Of a stretch of DNA of 64,000 nt, positions 11,128 to 22,416 are shown one piece after another; positions within the stretch are counted from its first letter, which is position 1; each line of letters opens with the position of its first letter. The stretch spans positions 558,001 through 622,000 of the forward strand of contig OAPG01000005.1 of NCBI GenBank assembly GCA_900208305.1. Reading direction: 5' to 3'. The position numbers and the translations under genes were made by a program. The notes beneath the pieces were generated by a model that made no database searches, had not been told where the DNA came from, and saw only the letters and a program-made list of their open reading frames with translations. This DNA comes from Melanopsichium pennsylvanicum. Taxonomy: Eukaryota; Basidiomycota; Ustilaginomycetes; Ustilaginales.

Positions 11128-14100
11128 TCAGGGATGTACGAGAAAGTAGATCACCTGAAACGGTGCTAGACACAACAGCAACAATAATGACAAGACCTGT
11201 GCGAGAGCATAAACGACCAATTGGATCAAAAATGGTGAAAACCCATTGAGACGGATATATGTCCTGTAGAGCGACCATAAAGATGATGATGATGATGGTG
11301 GTTCAGAATTGTGAAGATTTGGAAAGGATGATGACGGGAGAAGTGGAAAATATTTGGCCAAGTTGTTGAGACCAGGAATGGTCAGTAGAGGGGTGAGATA
11401 GGGATCCGTTGCAACAGCATTCCATTCAATCGTGTGACTACTTGTCAAAGATCGAGGATTGTTGTAAAGCGTACGGTAATCGAAGGAAGACTCTAACATT
11501 CGCATGTGTTGTGCTTTCCTCTCTGCCACACCTAACAAAAACGCAATCAACGCACACTGTGCTATCACTGCCATCACCATTGCCCATCGTGGAAGTGCTT
11601 TTCTTCCCAAATCCACATGGTCAATGGATCGAATCGACGCAAGCGACGTCAAAGAGCTATCGTCCCCTCCAAAGCGAACGACGCCTGTCGATGCTTGTTC
11701 ACCTTGCAACTGTGAAAGACGTTCTGCTAGCATCGATAAGGCATTCAGCACTTCCCTTCGCAACTCATCCGCCTTGACTTTATCTTGTCGCTCTCGCTCT
11801 TCGATCTCTGACCACTGCTTCTCATTCTTCGCTGCCGCTGCAGTTCTTGAAGCAGCAACATCCCTAACCCTTTCACTGGCCAAAGTCAGCTTTTTTCCCA
11901 ATTCCATCCTTTTCAATTTTGAGTTATGCGATGCTTCGACACGCTGCAAGATGCGTCCGATACTCGCCTGCACTCCATCACCATCATCATCCCCATCACC
12001 ATTAACAAGGCTCTTGCCCAATACCGCTCGTTCGTTGGCTTTCGTATTCGCCTCGACCGTCGACCCACCACTGTCATCGGAGGAGGAACCCGTGTGGAAT
12101 TGTCCAAACTGCCGAGTTCCAAGATCCGCTGGTCGTGGCGATCGGGGGGAAAAACTGTGAGGATCATCCGCACCCATCAAACGGTTTTGACGACTTTGCT
12201 GTGGTGGCGGTGGTGTGGATTCTCTCGGAATGTCCGAGCCTCTGGAACCTGCCGCAGGGAAAAGTCCGAACTCTTCCGCTGCAGACATGCGCTCTGCAAA
12301 TAGAGGTGCTCTGGAGGCTGCGACAGAAGGGTGCACGTTGCTCGTACGGGGTGTTTTGGGGCTGGGACGGATAACGTGTCGAGAGTACTTTTTGACTGGA
12401 GTAGTCACGTAAGATCCAGGAAAGCGGACGCTCTGCGAGGTGGAAGTGGAGGAGACGTCTTGAAGTTGCGCCAAAGCTGGGACCGTATGCGGTTTGCTGA
12501 TGCTCTCCATCCGTTCTGATTTTGCTGGTGATACGCGGTGGACTTGCTCTACGAATCGCTCAGTAAGCCCTTTGTCTTCCTCTTCAACTTCAACTGCAGC
12601 CACCTCGACCATGTCTGCGTCTGTGCCGGCGCTGACTTGCAACGGTTTTGAAGCTCCAGCCAAGATCTCGGGGATCACGATCTCCTTGGCCGGCAACAAG
12701 CGAGACTCAACAGCAGCTTCTCTCGAGTTCTCGCCTCCGTTACTCTGCGTGCCACTCTCATCCCAGGACCCCGAATCAGACCGATAATCTGGTCTCGGGC
12801 TAAAACGCACACTATGACCCCTTCTGGCTGCACTGAATTGCGGCAAACCTTTCCTCGCTGATGACAAGATGCCGTTGACGGGCGTTTGCGGATTGTCATA
12901 CCCTATCCTCTGCGCCAACTCTCTGTGTGACTGCTGCTCCACCTCTGCAGACGTGGTAAGTGGTTGGATGCGTGAAGATTCATCAGGACTCGAGCGCAAG
13001 ACTTGATTCAACCTTTGCCTGGCAGCACCGAGAGATGCAGGTGGGATTCGAGCGGCGACGCTGACAGTATTGGTGTTCTGGCGGCGGTGCGCGTTCTTTC
13101 GTGGTGACGAGGCTGGGGATGAGAAATCGGATACGCTGCGCACTGGCGAAAGATCCAAGGTCATGGGTTGTGGAGTAAAGGCGAATGCGCTTGCTTGTTT
13201 TGTTTGCGGTGTTGTTTGGAATGCTTCATCCTCCTGCGTCTCTTCGGTTATGTCGACAGCCTCTGGCTGGGCATCTGAGTCTTGATCATTGGAAACCTGC
13301 TCTTCGTCCTCGGCCAAAGTCTCGAGTACCCAGGTGGCAGCTTCTTCTCCCAAGTGACGGGTCTCAACATGATCCGATGCTGCGCTCTCGTCCACCTTTG
13401 GCGGATTCGGACTGGAATGCAACGGAGACGCATTGCCCAGACTAGATACGGGGGATCGCGATGGATGTGGGGTAGCCCTTGACACCATCGACCGATACGT
13501 TGTGTTGCTGTTGTTCTGACTGCTTGGCGTGTCAAACGCAGAAGTGCCTCCAGAAGCTGGACTGTCGAATTGCGAGCTGGATGCAGATGTTCTCCGACGG
13601 AGTGACGCACCGAAAGCGCGAGCGGCTCGTTCTCGTTCTCGCCTAGCTTGCTTCTCCTGCCATCGCTTGTGCTCTTCTGCAGCCCGTACTTCGCGCTCTT
13701 TCTGCATAGATTCGAACACCGCTGCTATACTTTTCCGGCCAGGGGTGGCTTTCAACGGGATGGAGAGTGATGTGTTATCCTCAACTGTCTTCGACTCTGA
13801 CGTGTGCCGCAACAAGGGAACATCCGATGCCATATACCTCGTAGATCGAACAGGCGAATCCTTGGGTGCTTCCGGAGGCTGTTCAGGCTTGAGTTCGGTC
13901 GATCGACCATCAATGCTGGACCGCGACAAGGATGCTCGACGAGCTGTCCATCGAGCCATGGACTCTGCTCGGCGTTGAGCTGCGAGGACCTGGTCTGCAT
14001 TGGTTTCGACGTCAGACTCGCTAGACTCGAGCTCATCGAGGCCTCGTTGGAGCTGATCGAAGGAGTGTTGATAGTTTGATACTGCCGAGCGACTAGCTGG

Positions 14101-14892
14101 TTTGGTCCGAGACGATCTAGGGACTAATATTGGGTCCTTATCAAAATCTCGCCCCTGTGAGCGCGATTCGGATTGGGAGTGCGAAGACTGCCGAGAGTGA
14201 TCCGCTAGATTATTGAGAATAGCGTTTGGCGGCATGTCCGCTTCCAGATCCGTTGACGTATTTGACGCTCGTGCTCGCGTCGGATGCACCCCAACTGACA
14301 AAGAACCTGAATCTGAGCTCGACGATGACGAGCCCACTACACGACGACACAAGCCAAGATTAATATCTTGATCGGAGCAGCGGCAGTCATCCGGACAGAG
14401 CTGCCGTACTATTCTCGCTCTTGTCCGACTTGAATCTAGACTACGCCTCCCTAGTTGGCCGCCGTTACGACTTTGTGCTTGCTGCCTGTTGACACGCGCT
14501 GCACGATTGGGAAGTGGAGAGATGTGAATTGATGGAAGCGTGCCTATCTCATCCAGGGCAGAGAGTGTCGGTGTCGCCCTACCACCTCGACTAATGGTCG
14601 CCGAATCGAGTGAGATCGTGCTGGACTCGGATCTGACCTCCCAAGGTCGATAATCCGACGTGCTCTCTGCGTTTACGAGCGTGCTACTCGACGTCGAGAT
14701 GGCATCCGGTGGTCTCGATGTCTTGCTTTGAGTATCGTAGCCGGTATATGGAGAGTCGTTGCTCGTATAAGAGCGTCGTTTGAGATAAGGACTGTGAGAA
14801 GGTTTGGTGGTGGACGATGAAGCAAAGGCGTTTCGGAAAGGTGAGGTTACCGAAGCTTCATCCCGTGCAAAGGAGCGTGCTGGCGATGTCAT
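11128..14892 (-). CDS. Large unknown protein with C-terminal membrane segments
   Basis: A single-exon frame of 1254 residues starting at the ATG at 14892. I do not recognise a family. Most of the length is Ser/Pro-rich and probably disordered. There is a strongly charged helical segment rich in Arg/Glu/Lys in the first half (around HKRWQEKQARRERERAAR) and a long predicted coiled coil just before the membrane part. Near the C-terminus two hydrophobic stretches are clear: about residues 1105-1123 (MVMAVIAQCALIAFLLGVA) and about 1220-1252, reaching the last residues. The arrangement, a long soluble head with coiled coil and a C-terminal membrane anchor, suits a protein held on an internal membrane such as the nuclear envelope or ER, but that is inference. 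It shares a 1.3-kb divergent promoter region with uricase. Confidence 0.75.
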   Translation of the reverse strand: MTSPARSFARDEASVTSPFRNAFASSSTTKPSHSPYLKRRSYTSNDSPYTGYDTQSKTSRPPDAISTSSSTLVNAESTSDYRPWEVRSESSTISLDSATISRGGRATPTLSALDEIGTLPSIHISPLPNRAARVNRQQAQSRNGGQLGRRSLDSSRTRARIVRQLCPDDCRCSDQDINLGLCRRVVGSSSSSSDSGSLSVGVHPTRARASNTSTDLEADMPPNAILNNLADHSRQSSHSQSESRSQGRDFDKDPILVPRSSRTKPASRSAVSNYQHSFDQLQRGLDELESSESDVETNADQVLAAQRRAESMARWTARRASLSRSSIDGRSTELKPEQPPEAPKDSPVRSTRYMASDVPLLRHTSESKTVEDNTSLSIPLKATPGRKSIAAVFESMQKEREVRAAEEHKRWQEKQARRERERAARAFGASLRRRTSASSSQFDSPASGGTSAFDTPSSQNNSNTTYRSMVSRATPHPSRSPVSSLGNASPLHSSPNPPKVDESAASDHVETRHLGEEAATWVLETLAEDEEQVSNDQDSDAQPEAVDITEETQEDEAFQTTPQTKQASAFAFTPQPMTLDLSPVRSVSDFSSPASSPRKNAHRRQNTNTVSVAARIPPASLGAARQRLNQVLRSSPDESSRIQPLTTSAEVEQQSHRELAQRIGYDNPQTPVNGILSSARKGLPQFSAARRGHSVRFSPRPDYRSDSGSWDESGTQSNGGENSREAAVESRLLPAKEIVIPEILAGASKPLQVSAGTDADMVEVAAVEVEEEDKGLTERFVEQVHRVSPAKSERMESISKPHTVPALAQLQDVSSTSTSQSVRFPGSYVTTPVKKYSRHVIRPSPKTPRTSNVHPSVAASRAPLFAERMSAAEEFGLFPAAGSRGSDIPRESTPPPPQQSRQNRLMGADDPHSFSPRSPRPADLGTRQFGQFHTGSSSDDSGGSTVEANTKANERAVLGKSLVNGDGDDDGDGVQASIGRILQRVEASHNSKLKRMELGKKLTLASERVRDVAASRTAAAAKNEKQWSEIEERERQDKVKADELRREVLNALSMLAERLSQLQGEQASTGVVRFGGDDSSLTSLASIRSIDHVDLGRKALPRWAMVMAVIAQCALIAFLLGVAERKAQHMRMLESSFDYRTLYNNPRSLTSSHTIEWNAVATDPYLTPLLTIPGLNNLAKYFPLLPSSSFPNLHNSEPPSSSSSLWSLYRTYIRLNGFSPFLIQLVVYALAQVLSLLLLLCLAPFQVIYFLVHP

Positions 14893-16233
14893 TGACGACG
14901 CGCTCTGAGTATCAGTGCTCGACTGTTGATACTGGTACAGGTATCGATGGAGAGCTCCAGTCTATCGATGCGACCGTGTCCATGATGATATCCACAGTGT
15001 GTTTGTGGTGATTGTGCGAGCCATCCAAGCAGTCTTGGGGTCTGCTACGAGCCAAAAGATGAGGTCTGAAGTTTAGATGGTTGGAATTGCCAGCTGCAAT
15101 CGATCCAAATTGCTCTATGCCCGTTCAGTATATGCTCTGGATGGCCTTGAAATCAGCTTTAGAGCGATATCGATGAGTTAGGATGGTGTTGAGATGTCAT
15201 CGACATGGAGTTGTCGACGTGCACGCGATGCAGGGCCTCTGTACCTCTCAAACCCAAAAAAGTCAAGGTTGAGACACGCTCTTTTTCGCAAAGACGCGCC
15301 AACGTGTTGAGAGCCTGCATCGGCAGATGATTCCCCGATCTTCATCGATACGACATACCAGCCAATCAGATAAGGTGGCCCTACATGACCCAGGATTTCC
15401 GGCATGCCTTGCGCTGGACATCGTGGTAGCCTAGTCAGTGTTGTCACATTTCGGTGCCAAGGCATCGTCGTGCGAGCTAGAACACACAGTGAGCGGTGCT
15501 CGGACATGACCGAGCTCAACAGGTACGGCCGAGAATCCATATTCCAAATTCACTCAAAGGCAGCTTCGGCGATGTCCGAGCCATGACCTTTTTCGTTCCA
15601 AAGACTACATTGGTACATCTTTTAAAGGTCCTTTCTGGCACAGCATATGGTGTTTGTCAAAAGGGTCAGAGTTGAACAAGCAAAGCTACATCTCAGTCTG
15701 CCAAAGAAAGCGAATGGGACGTCTTTTTGTTTGGCTCGGGCCATTCTTGGTTTGAGAATTAAGTTTGTCGTGACGCCGTGCAACCGCTCATGCTATGTAG
15801 CTGCCTTGTGCTTCCCCCGCTCTACCTGTAACTTGAGCTGCTCTGCGATTTTTGTACGGCATTTTTGAAGAGACAGGTATGCTGCCGGGACCAAATTTCG
15901 CCTTATCGCTCCTTCTTCTCGCTCAGCTATCGACAAATAGTCTGGCTATCCCTGACGACTACATACATATACCAGCTAGTGTTGAAGCATCGACTACGCC
16001 GACCCCCCACTTTACACCTTATCTCCGTACCTATCCTTGCTTTGGAACCCTTTCCCGCTATACTGCGCTACGATTCCGCATATCTTGCCACGCATTCTTA
16101 TCCGCGAACTCATATTGACTCTTCCCCTCCACCTCACAAGCCTTCCTCTACGCTGGGCAGTCCTCAAGACTTCCGAATCCACTAGACATCAAGGTTTCTG
16201 CTCCCAGCATACCCTCACGGCACAACACTAGCC
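14893..16233. other. Divergent promoter region
   Basis: About 1.34 kb between the start codons of the membrane protein (minus) and uricase (plus). No gene-like frame was found. The last 345 bases before uricase contain no ATG and are pyrimidine-rich, as expected for a leader and core promoter. GATA-type sites are listed separately. Confidence 0.6.
16018..16102 (-). promoter_or_regulatory. Pair of GATA-factor sites upstream of uricase
   Basis: CTTATC, the reverse complement of GATAAG, occurs at 16018-16023 and 16097-16102, within 220 bases of the uricase start codon. Another GATAAG lies near 15369 on the plus strand. Fungal purine catabolism genes are commonly controlled by GATA-type nitrogen regulators (AreA/Nit2 class), so the sites fit the gene. 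A six-base motif also arises by chance, so function is inferred. Confidence 0.4.
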
Positions 16234-17217
16234 ATGTCTTCCAAAGCCTCCTCTTCGAGTGTCCGTCTCGCATCCGCCTCTTACGGCAAGGATCTGGTCC
16301 GCATCTTCCGCATCGTCCGCGACAGCAAGGATCCATCGTCGCACCGCATCGCCGAATATACCGTCCGCTGCTTGCTTCACGGCGAGAGCCTCACGCCCTC
16401 CTACACAGAAGCCGACAACTCGCCCATCGTCGCAACCGATACTGTGAAAAACACCCTCAACTACCTCGCTAAGGTTCTCCCAGCCGAAGACGTTCTCTGT
16501 CCCGAGCGTTATGCTCTTCATGTGGTGAACCACTTCCTTACCACCTATTCTCACATCGAAAAGACCGAAGTTGACCTCATTCAACACAAATGGACCCGCA
16601 TTGTCCTCGACAAAAAGGATGGTGGTGCACACAAGCACAGCTTCGTCCGGGATGGTGAAGAGAAGCGCACTGTCCGAGCACTCGGCGAGCGATTCGGCAG
16701 CGACATCAAGGTGACCACCCTCGAAGGCGGTATCAAGGGCCTGCTGGTGCTCAAGTCCAGCGGTAGTGCTTTCTACGGCTTTCACAGGGATAGCTTCACC
16801 ACGTTGAAGGAAGTTCGCGATCGTATCTTCTCCACCGAGGTCGAGTGCACTTATGCGATTTCAATGCCAAAGGGCGGCCTCACTTCTGTGCTCAAGAACG
16901 CATCGGCGTTGCCGCACTTTTGCGAAATCCATTCTTCAGTCAAAAAGCACGTCCTGCGCGTTTTCGCACTCGATGACTCGGCCAGCGTCCAAGCAACCAT
17001 GTATCGCATGGGCGAGGCAATTCTTGGCGATGCAACCAACAAGTCTGTCTCTGACGTCGCGTTTGCACTGCCAAACAAGCATTATATCCCCATCGACCTC
17101 GGATTCAAAGGCCTCAGCAATCTTGAAGAGAAAGATGCAGAGGTCTTCCTCCCCACTGCGCATCCCAGCGGCTTTATCAAGGCCAAGGTCGCTCGTTCCT
17201 CCGCTGCCAAGCTGTAG
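16234..17217 (+). CDS. uaZ: Uricase (urate oxidase), peroxisomal
   Basis: Single-exon protein of 327 residues, close to the usual 300-330 of the family. Urate oxidase oxidises uric acid to 5-hydroxyisourate in purine breakdown, releasing nitrogen. Visible family features are the active-site Lys in SYGKD (K19), the Thr-Asp pair in VATDTVKNT (T68, D69), the signature FHRDSFTTLKEVRDRIF in the middle, the Gln in SVQATMYRMGE and the His in NKHY. The C-terminus is Ala-Lys-Leu, a standard PTS1, so the enzyme should be imported into peroxisomes. The start is the first ATG after an ATG-free leader with GATA-type sites. The symbol follows the Aspergillus name. Confidence 0.96.
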   Translation: MSSKASSSSVRLASASYGKDLVRIFRIVRDSKDPSSHRIAEYTVRCLLHGESLTPSYTEADNSPIVATDTVKNTLNYLAKVLPAEDVLCPERYALHVVNHFLTTYSHIEKTEVDLIQHKWTRIVLDKKDGGAHKHSFVRDGEEKRTVRALGERFGSDIKVTTLEGGIKGLLVLKSSGSAFYGFHRDSFTTLKEVRDRIFSTEVECTYAISMPKGGLTSVLKNASALPHFCEIHSSVKKHVLRVFALDDSASVQATMYRMGEAILGDATNKSVSDVAFALPNKHYIPIDLGFKGLSNLEEKDAEVFLPTAHPSGFIKAKVARSSAAKL

Positions 17218-17985
17218 ACTTGTGGAAAAGGTTTCTTGTGGACGCGTACGCAGGCTTACAGCAAAGCTAGCATCCGAATCGGCTCGCTCATGTACATTTA
17301 TGATATGCTGCCCATCATTGTAGATCTCTCTTACTCATTCGATCCAGTCTGGTCGTGGACGGGCATGTGTTGGATCATCTGACGAGTTCATTTCCTTCAT
17401 TTCGGCAAGTAAGGAATCGGTGCTTTCCAATTTCTGATTCCGCGCTGAGATCTGAATCAGTGCATATCCATTCTGTTACTTATGTGACGAACGACCTCGG
17501 CTTGGATCGCAAAGATGAAAGTCCTCAGTATTTTTCGTGGTCGGTAGGACTCTTAGATGGATGTGAATGAAAGCAGCTCGGCCAATTTCATCAAACCCGC
17601 CGACACTTACGCACCCCGCAAAATGTGCCTTTTTCAGGCTCTATGTTGGAGGTTGGCAGACCGCCAGCCAGCTCGAACCGTTTTGCTGCCCAATTTCAGC
17701 TTCAAATTTCACGAGTTCAAGCGGCCTATGTGTAGGCGTCTGTGCGCGCTAACTGTATACTTTCTGCATTTAGACTTGAGTTCTTCGCAACCAACACTCG
17801 CAGACCGCGTGACTGCACTAAAGACCGCGTTAGTGCTTAGCGCAACTGCCGAAGGGTTGCTTCCAGCTCATTCCGCACTCGTGTGACAATAATTCGGTCT
17901 AGGACTGCTGTGTGTCATTGATTTCACTCCCTCAACAACAACCCTCTGATCCTCGAAGTAGCCAAGCTAGAGATCGGCCCACAAG
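17218..17985. other. Intergenic region uricase to GLTP
   Basis: About 770 bases between two genes in the same direction. Contains the uricase 3' end and the promoter of the glycolipid transfer protein. No gene or RNA signal recognised. Confidence 0.6.
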
Positions 17986-19062
17986 ATGTCTACCTTTTTC
18001 GAAGAGTGCAAGCGTGTAAGTGCAGCATAGCTCGGGGCGAAGCCGTCGCCTCGATGTATAGCGCCCAATCATGAGTCGATTCAAGATCAAATGGCGCTGA
18101 CAAGATTTTTCTGCACTGTGATCATTTGACTGCGGAGAATTGATCTAGTCCTTCACCGATGTCCCTACAGAGGGTGGTGTCGACACAGCTGCTTTCTTGG
18201 AAGCCTGCGAAGGTTTTATCAAGCTCTTTGACGTGCTTGGCAACTCTGCTTTCAAGATTGTTCAGAATGATATGAACGGGAACATCGCAGTAAGTAGTCC
18301 CCTTGCCCTTCGATAAAGGCTCTTGTATAGAGGATGTCCATCAAGATAGTCAGCAGGGCAAGCAACAGAGCACGAGACGTCCCTGACCACTCCTGAAACT
18401 CACCCGTCTTTGGTGCATCATCTGACATTGGTCTTTCACAGAAAGTGCAAACTCGACTCAACGCTACAGGGGCAGAAAAGTCTGGCACACTTGAAAAGCT
18501 GGTCCAAAACGAGGGTCCAGGAGGTTCCAAGAACCGCCCCGCCACTGAAGGTCTCATGTGGCTCCTGCGTGCCCTCGATTTTACGGCCACGGCCATGCGA
18601 AACTCGATGAACAACAAGAACGAAGAGCTCGTCGAGAGCTTCACAAAAGCATACGGCTCTACACTCCGACCGCATCACGGCATGCTTGTCCGACCGGTGT
18701 TCGCATTGGCCATGAAGGCTTGCCCTTACCGGAAGGACTTCTACGCCAAGCTCGGGCCTCAGGACAAGGTGGACCAGCAGATGGAGCAGTGGATGGCAGC
18801 ACTCGAGAAGATCGTTGCTCATATGAAGAGTTTCTATGCGTATGTATGCTTTCCTTTACCATCGTTCTTGGAGTCGGAAGAAGGTGCAGAAGCGGTGAAC
18901 TACGGAAACAAAGCCGACTGACCAACATCTCTTCTTCTTTTTGTGGCTTTGCGCTAACTTGTCTTGCTTCACCCTTTTTGCTGGCCTTGCGCTGTGTCTC
19001 ATCAATGTCATTGCACTTACCATTGTGCCTGCAGCTCAGGCAAGTACGACAAGGGCTTCTAG
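17986..19062 (+). CDS. Glycolipid transfer protein (GLTP/HET-C2 family)
   Basis: Four exons give a 198-residue protein: 17986-18015, 18149-18289, 18442-18839 and 19035-19062, all with GT-AG introns. GLTP proteins move glycosphingolipids between membranes in the cytosol; the fungal model is HET-C2. The glycolipid headgroup site is complete: Asp51, Asn55 and Lys58 in NDMNGNIAK, Trp97 in LMWLLRALDF and His136 in RPHHGM, followed by the typical ACPYRKDF. The first exon codes only for ten residues and the last for nine (ending YDKGF). I placed the third donor inside the Ala codon at 18839 because it restores frame to the short last exon; a donor at 18844 would not. Length agrees with the family (about 200). 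Confidence 0.92.
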
Positions 19063-21101
19063 AGGGGTTCGCAACAGCAGAAATGTACATACACGGACAT
19101 GATTTCAACGATACATGCGATTTCAGCTTTGCCCTTTGCCTCACAATGCCTGTGACTATGCACAATTTTCGCATCGGATGACATCCGAAGCCTAGGAGCG
19201 AAAAGCAAGGTTTCAAGGCACGGTCTTAGCTGTCAGATGAACTATACACCTATAACAGGAGACGAAGCGAAAGCGTGCAAGGTGAGCTTCTGCATTGGAT
19301 CGCGATTGCAGTCGTGCATCGGCTCCCGATTTGCTCTTTTAAACCTTTTTTTTGCACTAGACCGAGATGGTAACGAACGGCCACCGAATCCAACAGCCCT
19401 GAGGTGACTCTCGGTGCGCAGCTATGAGGAGGACGGCATCTGCATAGTGTACTGTCTATGTGTGACCCTGCAAGCCACGCTTTTTTTGAAGGCTTTTTCG
19501 GAAGAACTGTGTCGCGTTGCGGAGAGATTAAATTGGGCAGACATCATCGATAAGACAGGTGGAGAAATAAATGGACCGAAGTCACGCCTTTTGCTCTTGC
19601 TCCTGTGCTTCTGATGAAGGTGGCATGCTGTAGCTTTTGCGTAGGATTGTTTGACTCCAAGCTTGTCATCTTCAAAGATCCTGAAAGAGAGTGGGTAGGA
19701 ACGCGCAGAAAGCGTGGACAAAGTGATAACATCAAAGGAGATCCTGCGAGGGAAGAAGCTCAGATTAATTCTCAGCAAAAGCAGACAAGCAGCGTTCTAG
19801 TCAAGTGGTTCAGATCTGCGCATTGTCGAATCTGATCTACATTCTTTCGTTCCACACTTGCGCCCGATTTCGAGGTTCTTCCTAAGCGTCTTGCAGCCAT
19901 CCATCTCACAGAGCGGAAGTGTCGGATTTTGACTCTGGATGAAGCCGTGAATCGCCGTGACTTTCACGTTCGCACCCGGAGGATTTGGCTCGGACCATCA
20001 ACAGGTCGGCTACATTAAATTACTAGACGAACGGATGTCTCCGTGCAATGGGAGGGGACCGCGCTTGTTTGAATCGGGAGGAGAGAAGCGCTTACAGGGA
20101 GAAAGCCAAAGGTGTGGAGGTTTGAGCTCGCATCTCAGCTACCAAAGTGTCTTGTGCGCTAGTTGACAAAGGTCGATCGAGGCGCCGCTGGCTGCGCACT
20201 AGGCTTGCTTGCAACCCATCCCTCCGCTGCCTGATACTTGTACATCACAGCGTGATGAGACAAGCTTTAAGAGGCCGTCTTTTAAAATTAACTCTCGATA
20301 TTGATGATTGCTTGACAGTACAAGGCAAGAAGCGAAGAACGAGCATGTGAGCAACCACAGCAACTGCAAGGATGAGAGCAGCTTTTTGGGTCCGAATACA
20401 GGCAACAGTGTGGCAGAATGGAAGTGGAATTTCGATTGGATTCTAATCCTTGTGAAATTGGAAAATTGGGCCTTCACTTACTTAGTCTTGCCGGCTGCTA
20501 TTGTACTATTGTCTGCTGCTGCTGTTTCCTGATCGATTTGATGCGACCGTGCAGCTGCAACGGCACAACCAACCAAAAAACCAACCAAAAAAAAAATGGG
20601 GTACAGGAGCAGACAGAGATCATGTGTCGAGTCCCAAGCATCAAACTTTTTGTCAACATCGGGACGGCCATTCGTTCCAGAGTCAGTTGTACGTATCTGC
20701 TTGGCTCGGGCCATTCTGGCGCACAGCAACAGCAACGGCTCCTTACCGCTCTAAGCCCTTGTTACGTTTCTTTTCCTCCACCACCTTCTTCCATTTCCTT
20801 CCAAATCATCACTTCATATCTTCCTCTTTTCATAACTATCAAAGTAAGTAGTCGGTCACATTGAAATGCAATTCTACCACAATACGCTCTTCGCTTTCCG
20901 CTCGCCGTCGTCACATTGACATCGCTGCACTGCTTTTGTGGAGGCCTCGCGACATCCAGAGCAAAATCATTCGCATTTGAACACTCACAATGGACGATCA
21001 CCAATGGCTGACGACGATGCCACATTCGAGCTGCTTGAACACATATGCTGACACGGAATCTTCTTATCGTTCCGCTGTGAACGTGATGTAACGACAACAG
21101 A
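19063..21101. other. Two-kilobase region before the aldolase gene
   Basis: No gene with recognisable exons was found. The right part contains the probable aldolase leader and its intron (listed separately). The rest, about 1.7 kb, has only short frames without homology and no tRNA signal. The strong expression usual for aldolase makes an extended promoter plausible, but that is inference. Confidence 0.5.
20844..21100 (+). promoter_or_regulatory. Probable 5' UTR intron of the aldolase gene
   Basis: A consensus donor GTAAGT at 20844 follows an ATG-free pyrimidine-rich leader. A CAACAG acceptor ends at 21100, one base before the start codon at 21102. An ATG inside the interval (near 21086) would be removed by splicing. 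Introns just before the start codon are common in highly expressed fungal genes. Not confirmed by transcripts. Confidence 0.5.
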
Positions 21102-21660
21102 ATGGGTGTTCTTGACATCGTTCCCGCTGGTGTCGTCTCCGGAAAGGACGTTTACAAGGTCTTCGACTACGCTCGTGAGAACAAGTTTGCCATCCCCGCT
21201 TTCAACGTCACCGTAAGTACTCATCTTCCATTGCAAAGAAAGCGTTAAAAGCAGTCTGCAAGCTTGGCTTGGCGGGCCCTGGCTCTGGCAGCTTTTTGCG
21301 AATCCGTCGGACGGCCCAGAATCCGCTTCGCTGAAAGAATACTGACAATGCCCAACCTTGACTCTTCGCTTTGCACCTGTCCCAACCGGTTGCCTCGCAA
21401 AAATGCATCGTGCCTGCGCGGTTTCCGTCCCACTTTGACCCGCAAAACAGTCCTCCTCGGTCGCCATCTCTGCTCTCGAGGCCGCTCGTGATGCCAAGTC
21501 CCCCTTGATCCTCCAGGTCTCCCAGGGTGGTGCTGCCAACTTCGCCGGAAAGGGCCTGTCGAACTCGAACCAGGAGGCTTCCATTATCGGTGCCAAGGCC
21601 GCTGCTCTTTTCATCCGTGCCGTTGCCCCATCGTACGGTGTCCCCGTTATCATGCACTCC

Positions 21661-21698
<38 letters not shown>

Positions 21699-22416
21699 CA
21701 TGCTCGCTGCCGACGAGGAGTACTTCAAGGAGCACAAGGAACCGCTCTTCTCGTCCCACATGCTCGATCTTTCCGAGGAGCCTAAGGAGGAGAACATCGA
21801 GACCTGCAAGAAGTACCTCAAACGCATGGCTCCTCTCGGTATCTGGCTCGAGATGGAGATCGGTATCACTGGTGGTGAGGAGGATGGCGTGAACAACGAG
21901 GGTGTTGACAATGCCGCCCTTTACACCCAACCCGAGGACATCTGGGACATTTACCGCGAGTTCAGCGAGATCACCCCCAACTTCTCGATCGCCGCCGGTT
22001 TCGGTAACGTACACGGTGTGTATAAGCCCGGCAACGTCTCGCTGCAGCCCGAGTTGCTCGGCAAGCACCAGGAGTTTGTCAAGAAGGAGATCAAGAGCGA
22101 CAAGGAGAACCCCGTCTTCTTTGTCTTCCACGGTGGATCCGGTTCCGAGAAGCACGAGATCACCACTGCTGTCAAACACGGTGTGGTCAAGATGAACGTT
22201 GACACCGACACCCAGTGGGCTTACTTGCTCGGTATCCGTGACTACGTTCTCAACAAGAAGGATTACCTCATGAGCCAGGTCGGTAACCCCGACGGTGCTG
22301 ACAAGCCCAACAAGAAATTCTTTGACCCTCGTGTCTGGGTCAGGGAGGGCGAGAAGACCATGGCCACTCGTTGCAAGGAGGCTTTCGCTGATCTTGGCTC
22401 TGGGAACAAGCTTTAA
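21102..22416 (+). CDS. FBA1: Fructose-bisphosphate aldolase, class II
   Basis: Two exons, 21102-21212 and 21451-22416, give 358 residues, the usual length of the yeast-type class II enzyme. It reversibly cleaves fructose 1,6-bisphosphate into dihydroxyacetone phosphate and glyceraldehyde 3-phosphate in glycolysis and gluconeogenesis. Zinc ligands and the catalytic Asp are visible: His106, Asp108 and His109 in VIMHSDHCAKK, His225 in GNVHGVY and His264 in FHGGSG. The intron follows the Asn-Val-Thr of AFNVT and, if retained, brings a stop after eleven codons. The C-terminus is Asn-Lys-Leu, which resembles but does not match a standard PTS1. Codon use is strongly biased to C-ending codons, in keeping with high expression. 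Confidence 0.97.

Noticed and set aside
16228..16785. A minus-strand frame over uricase
   Set aside because: Antisense shadow of the uricase coding sequence; no independent support.
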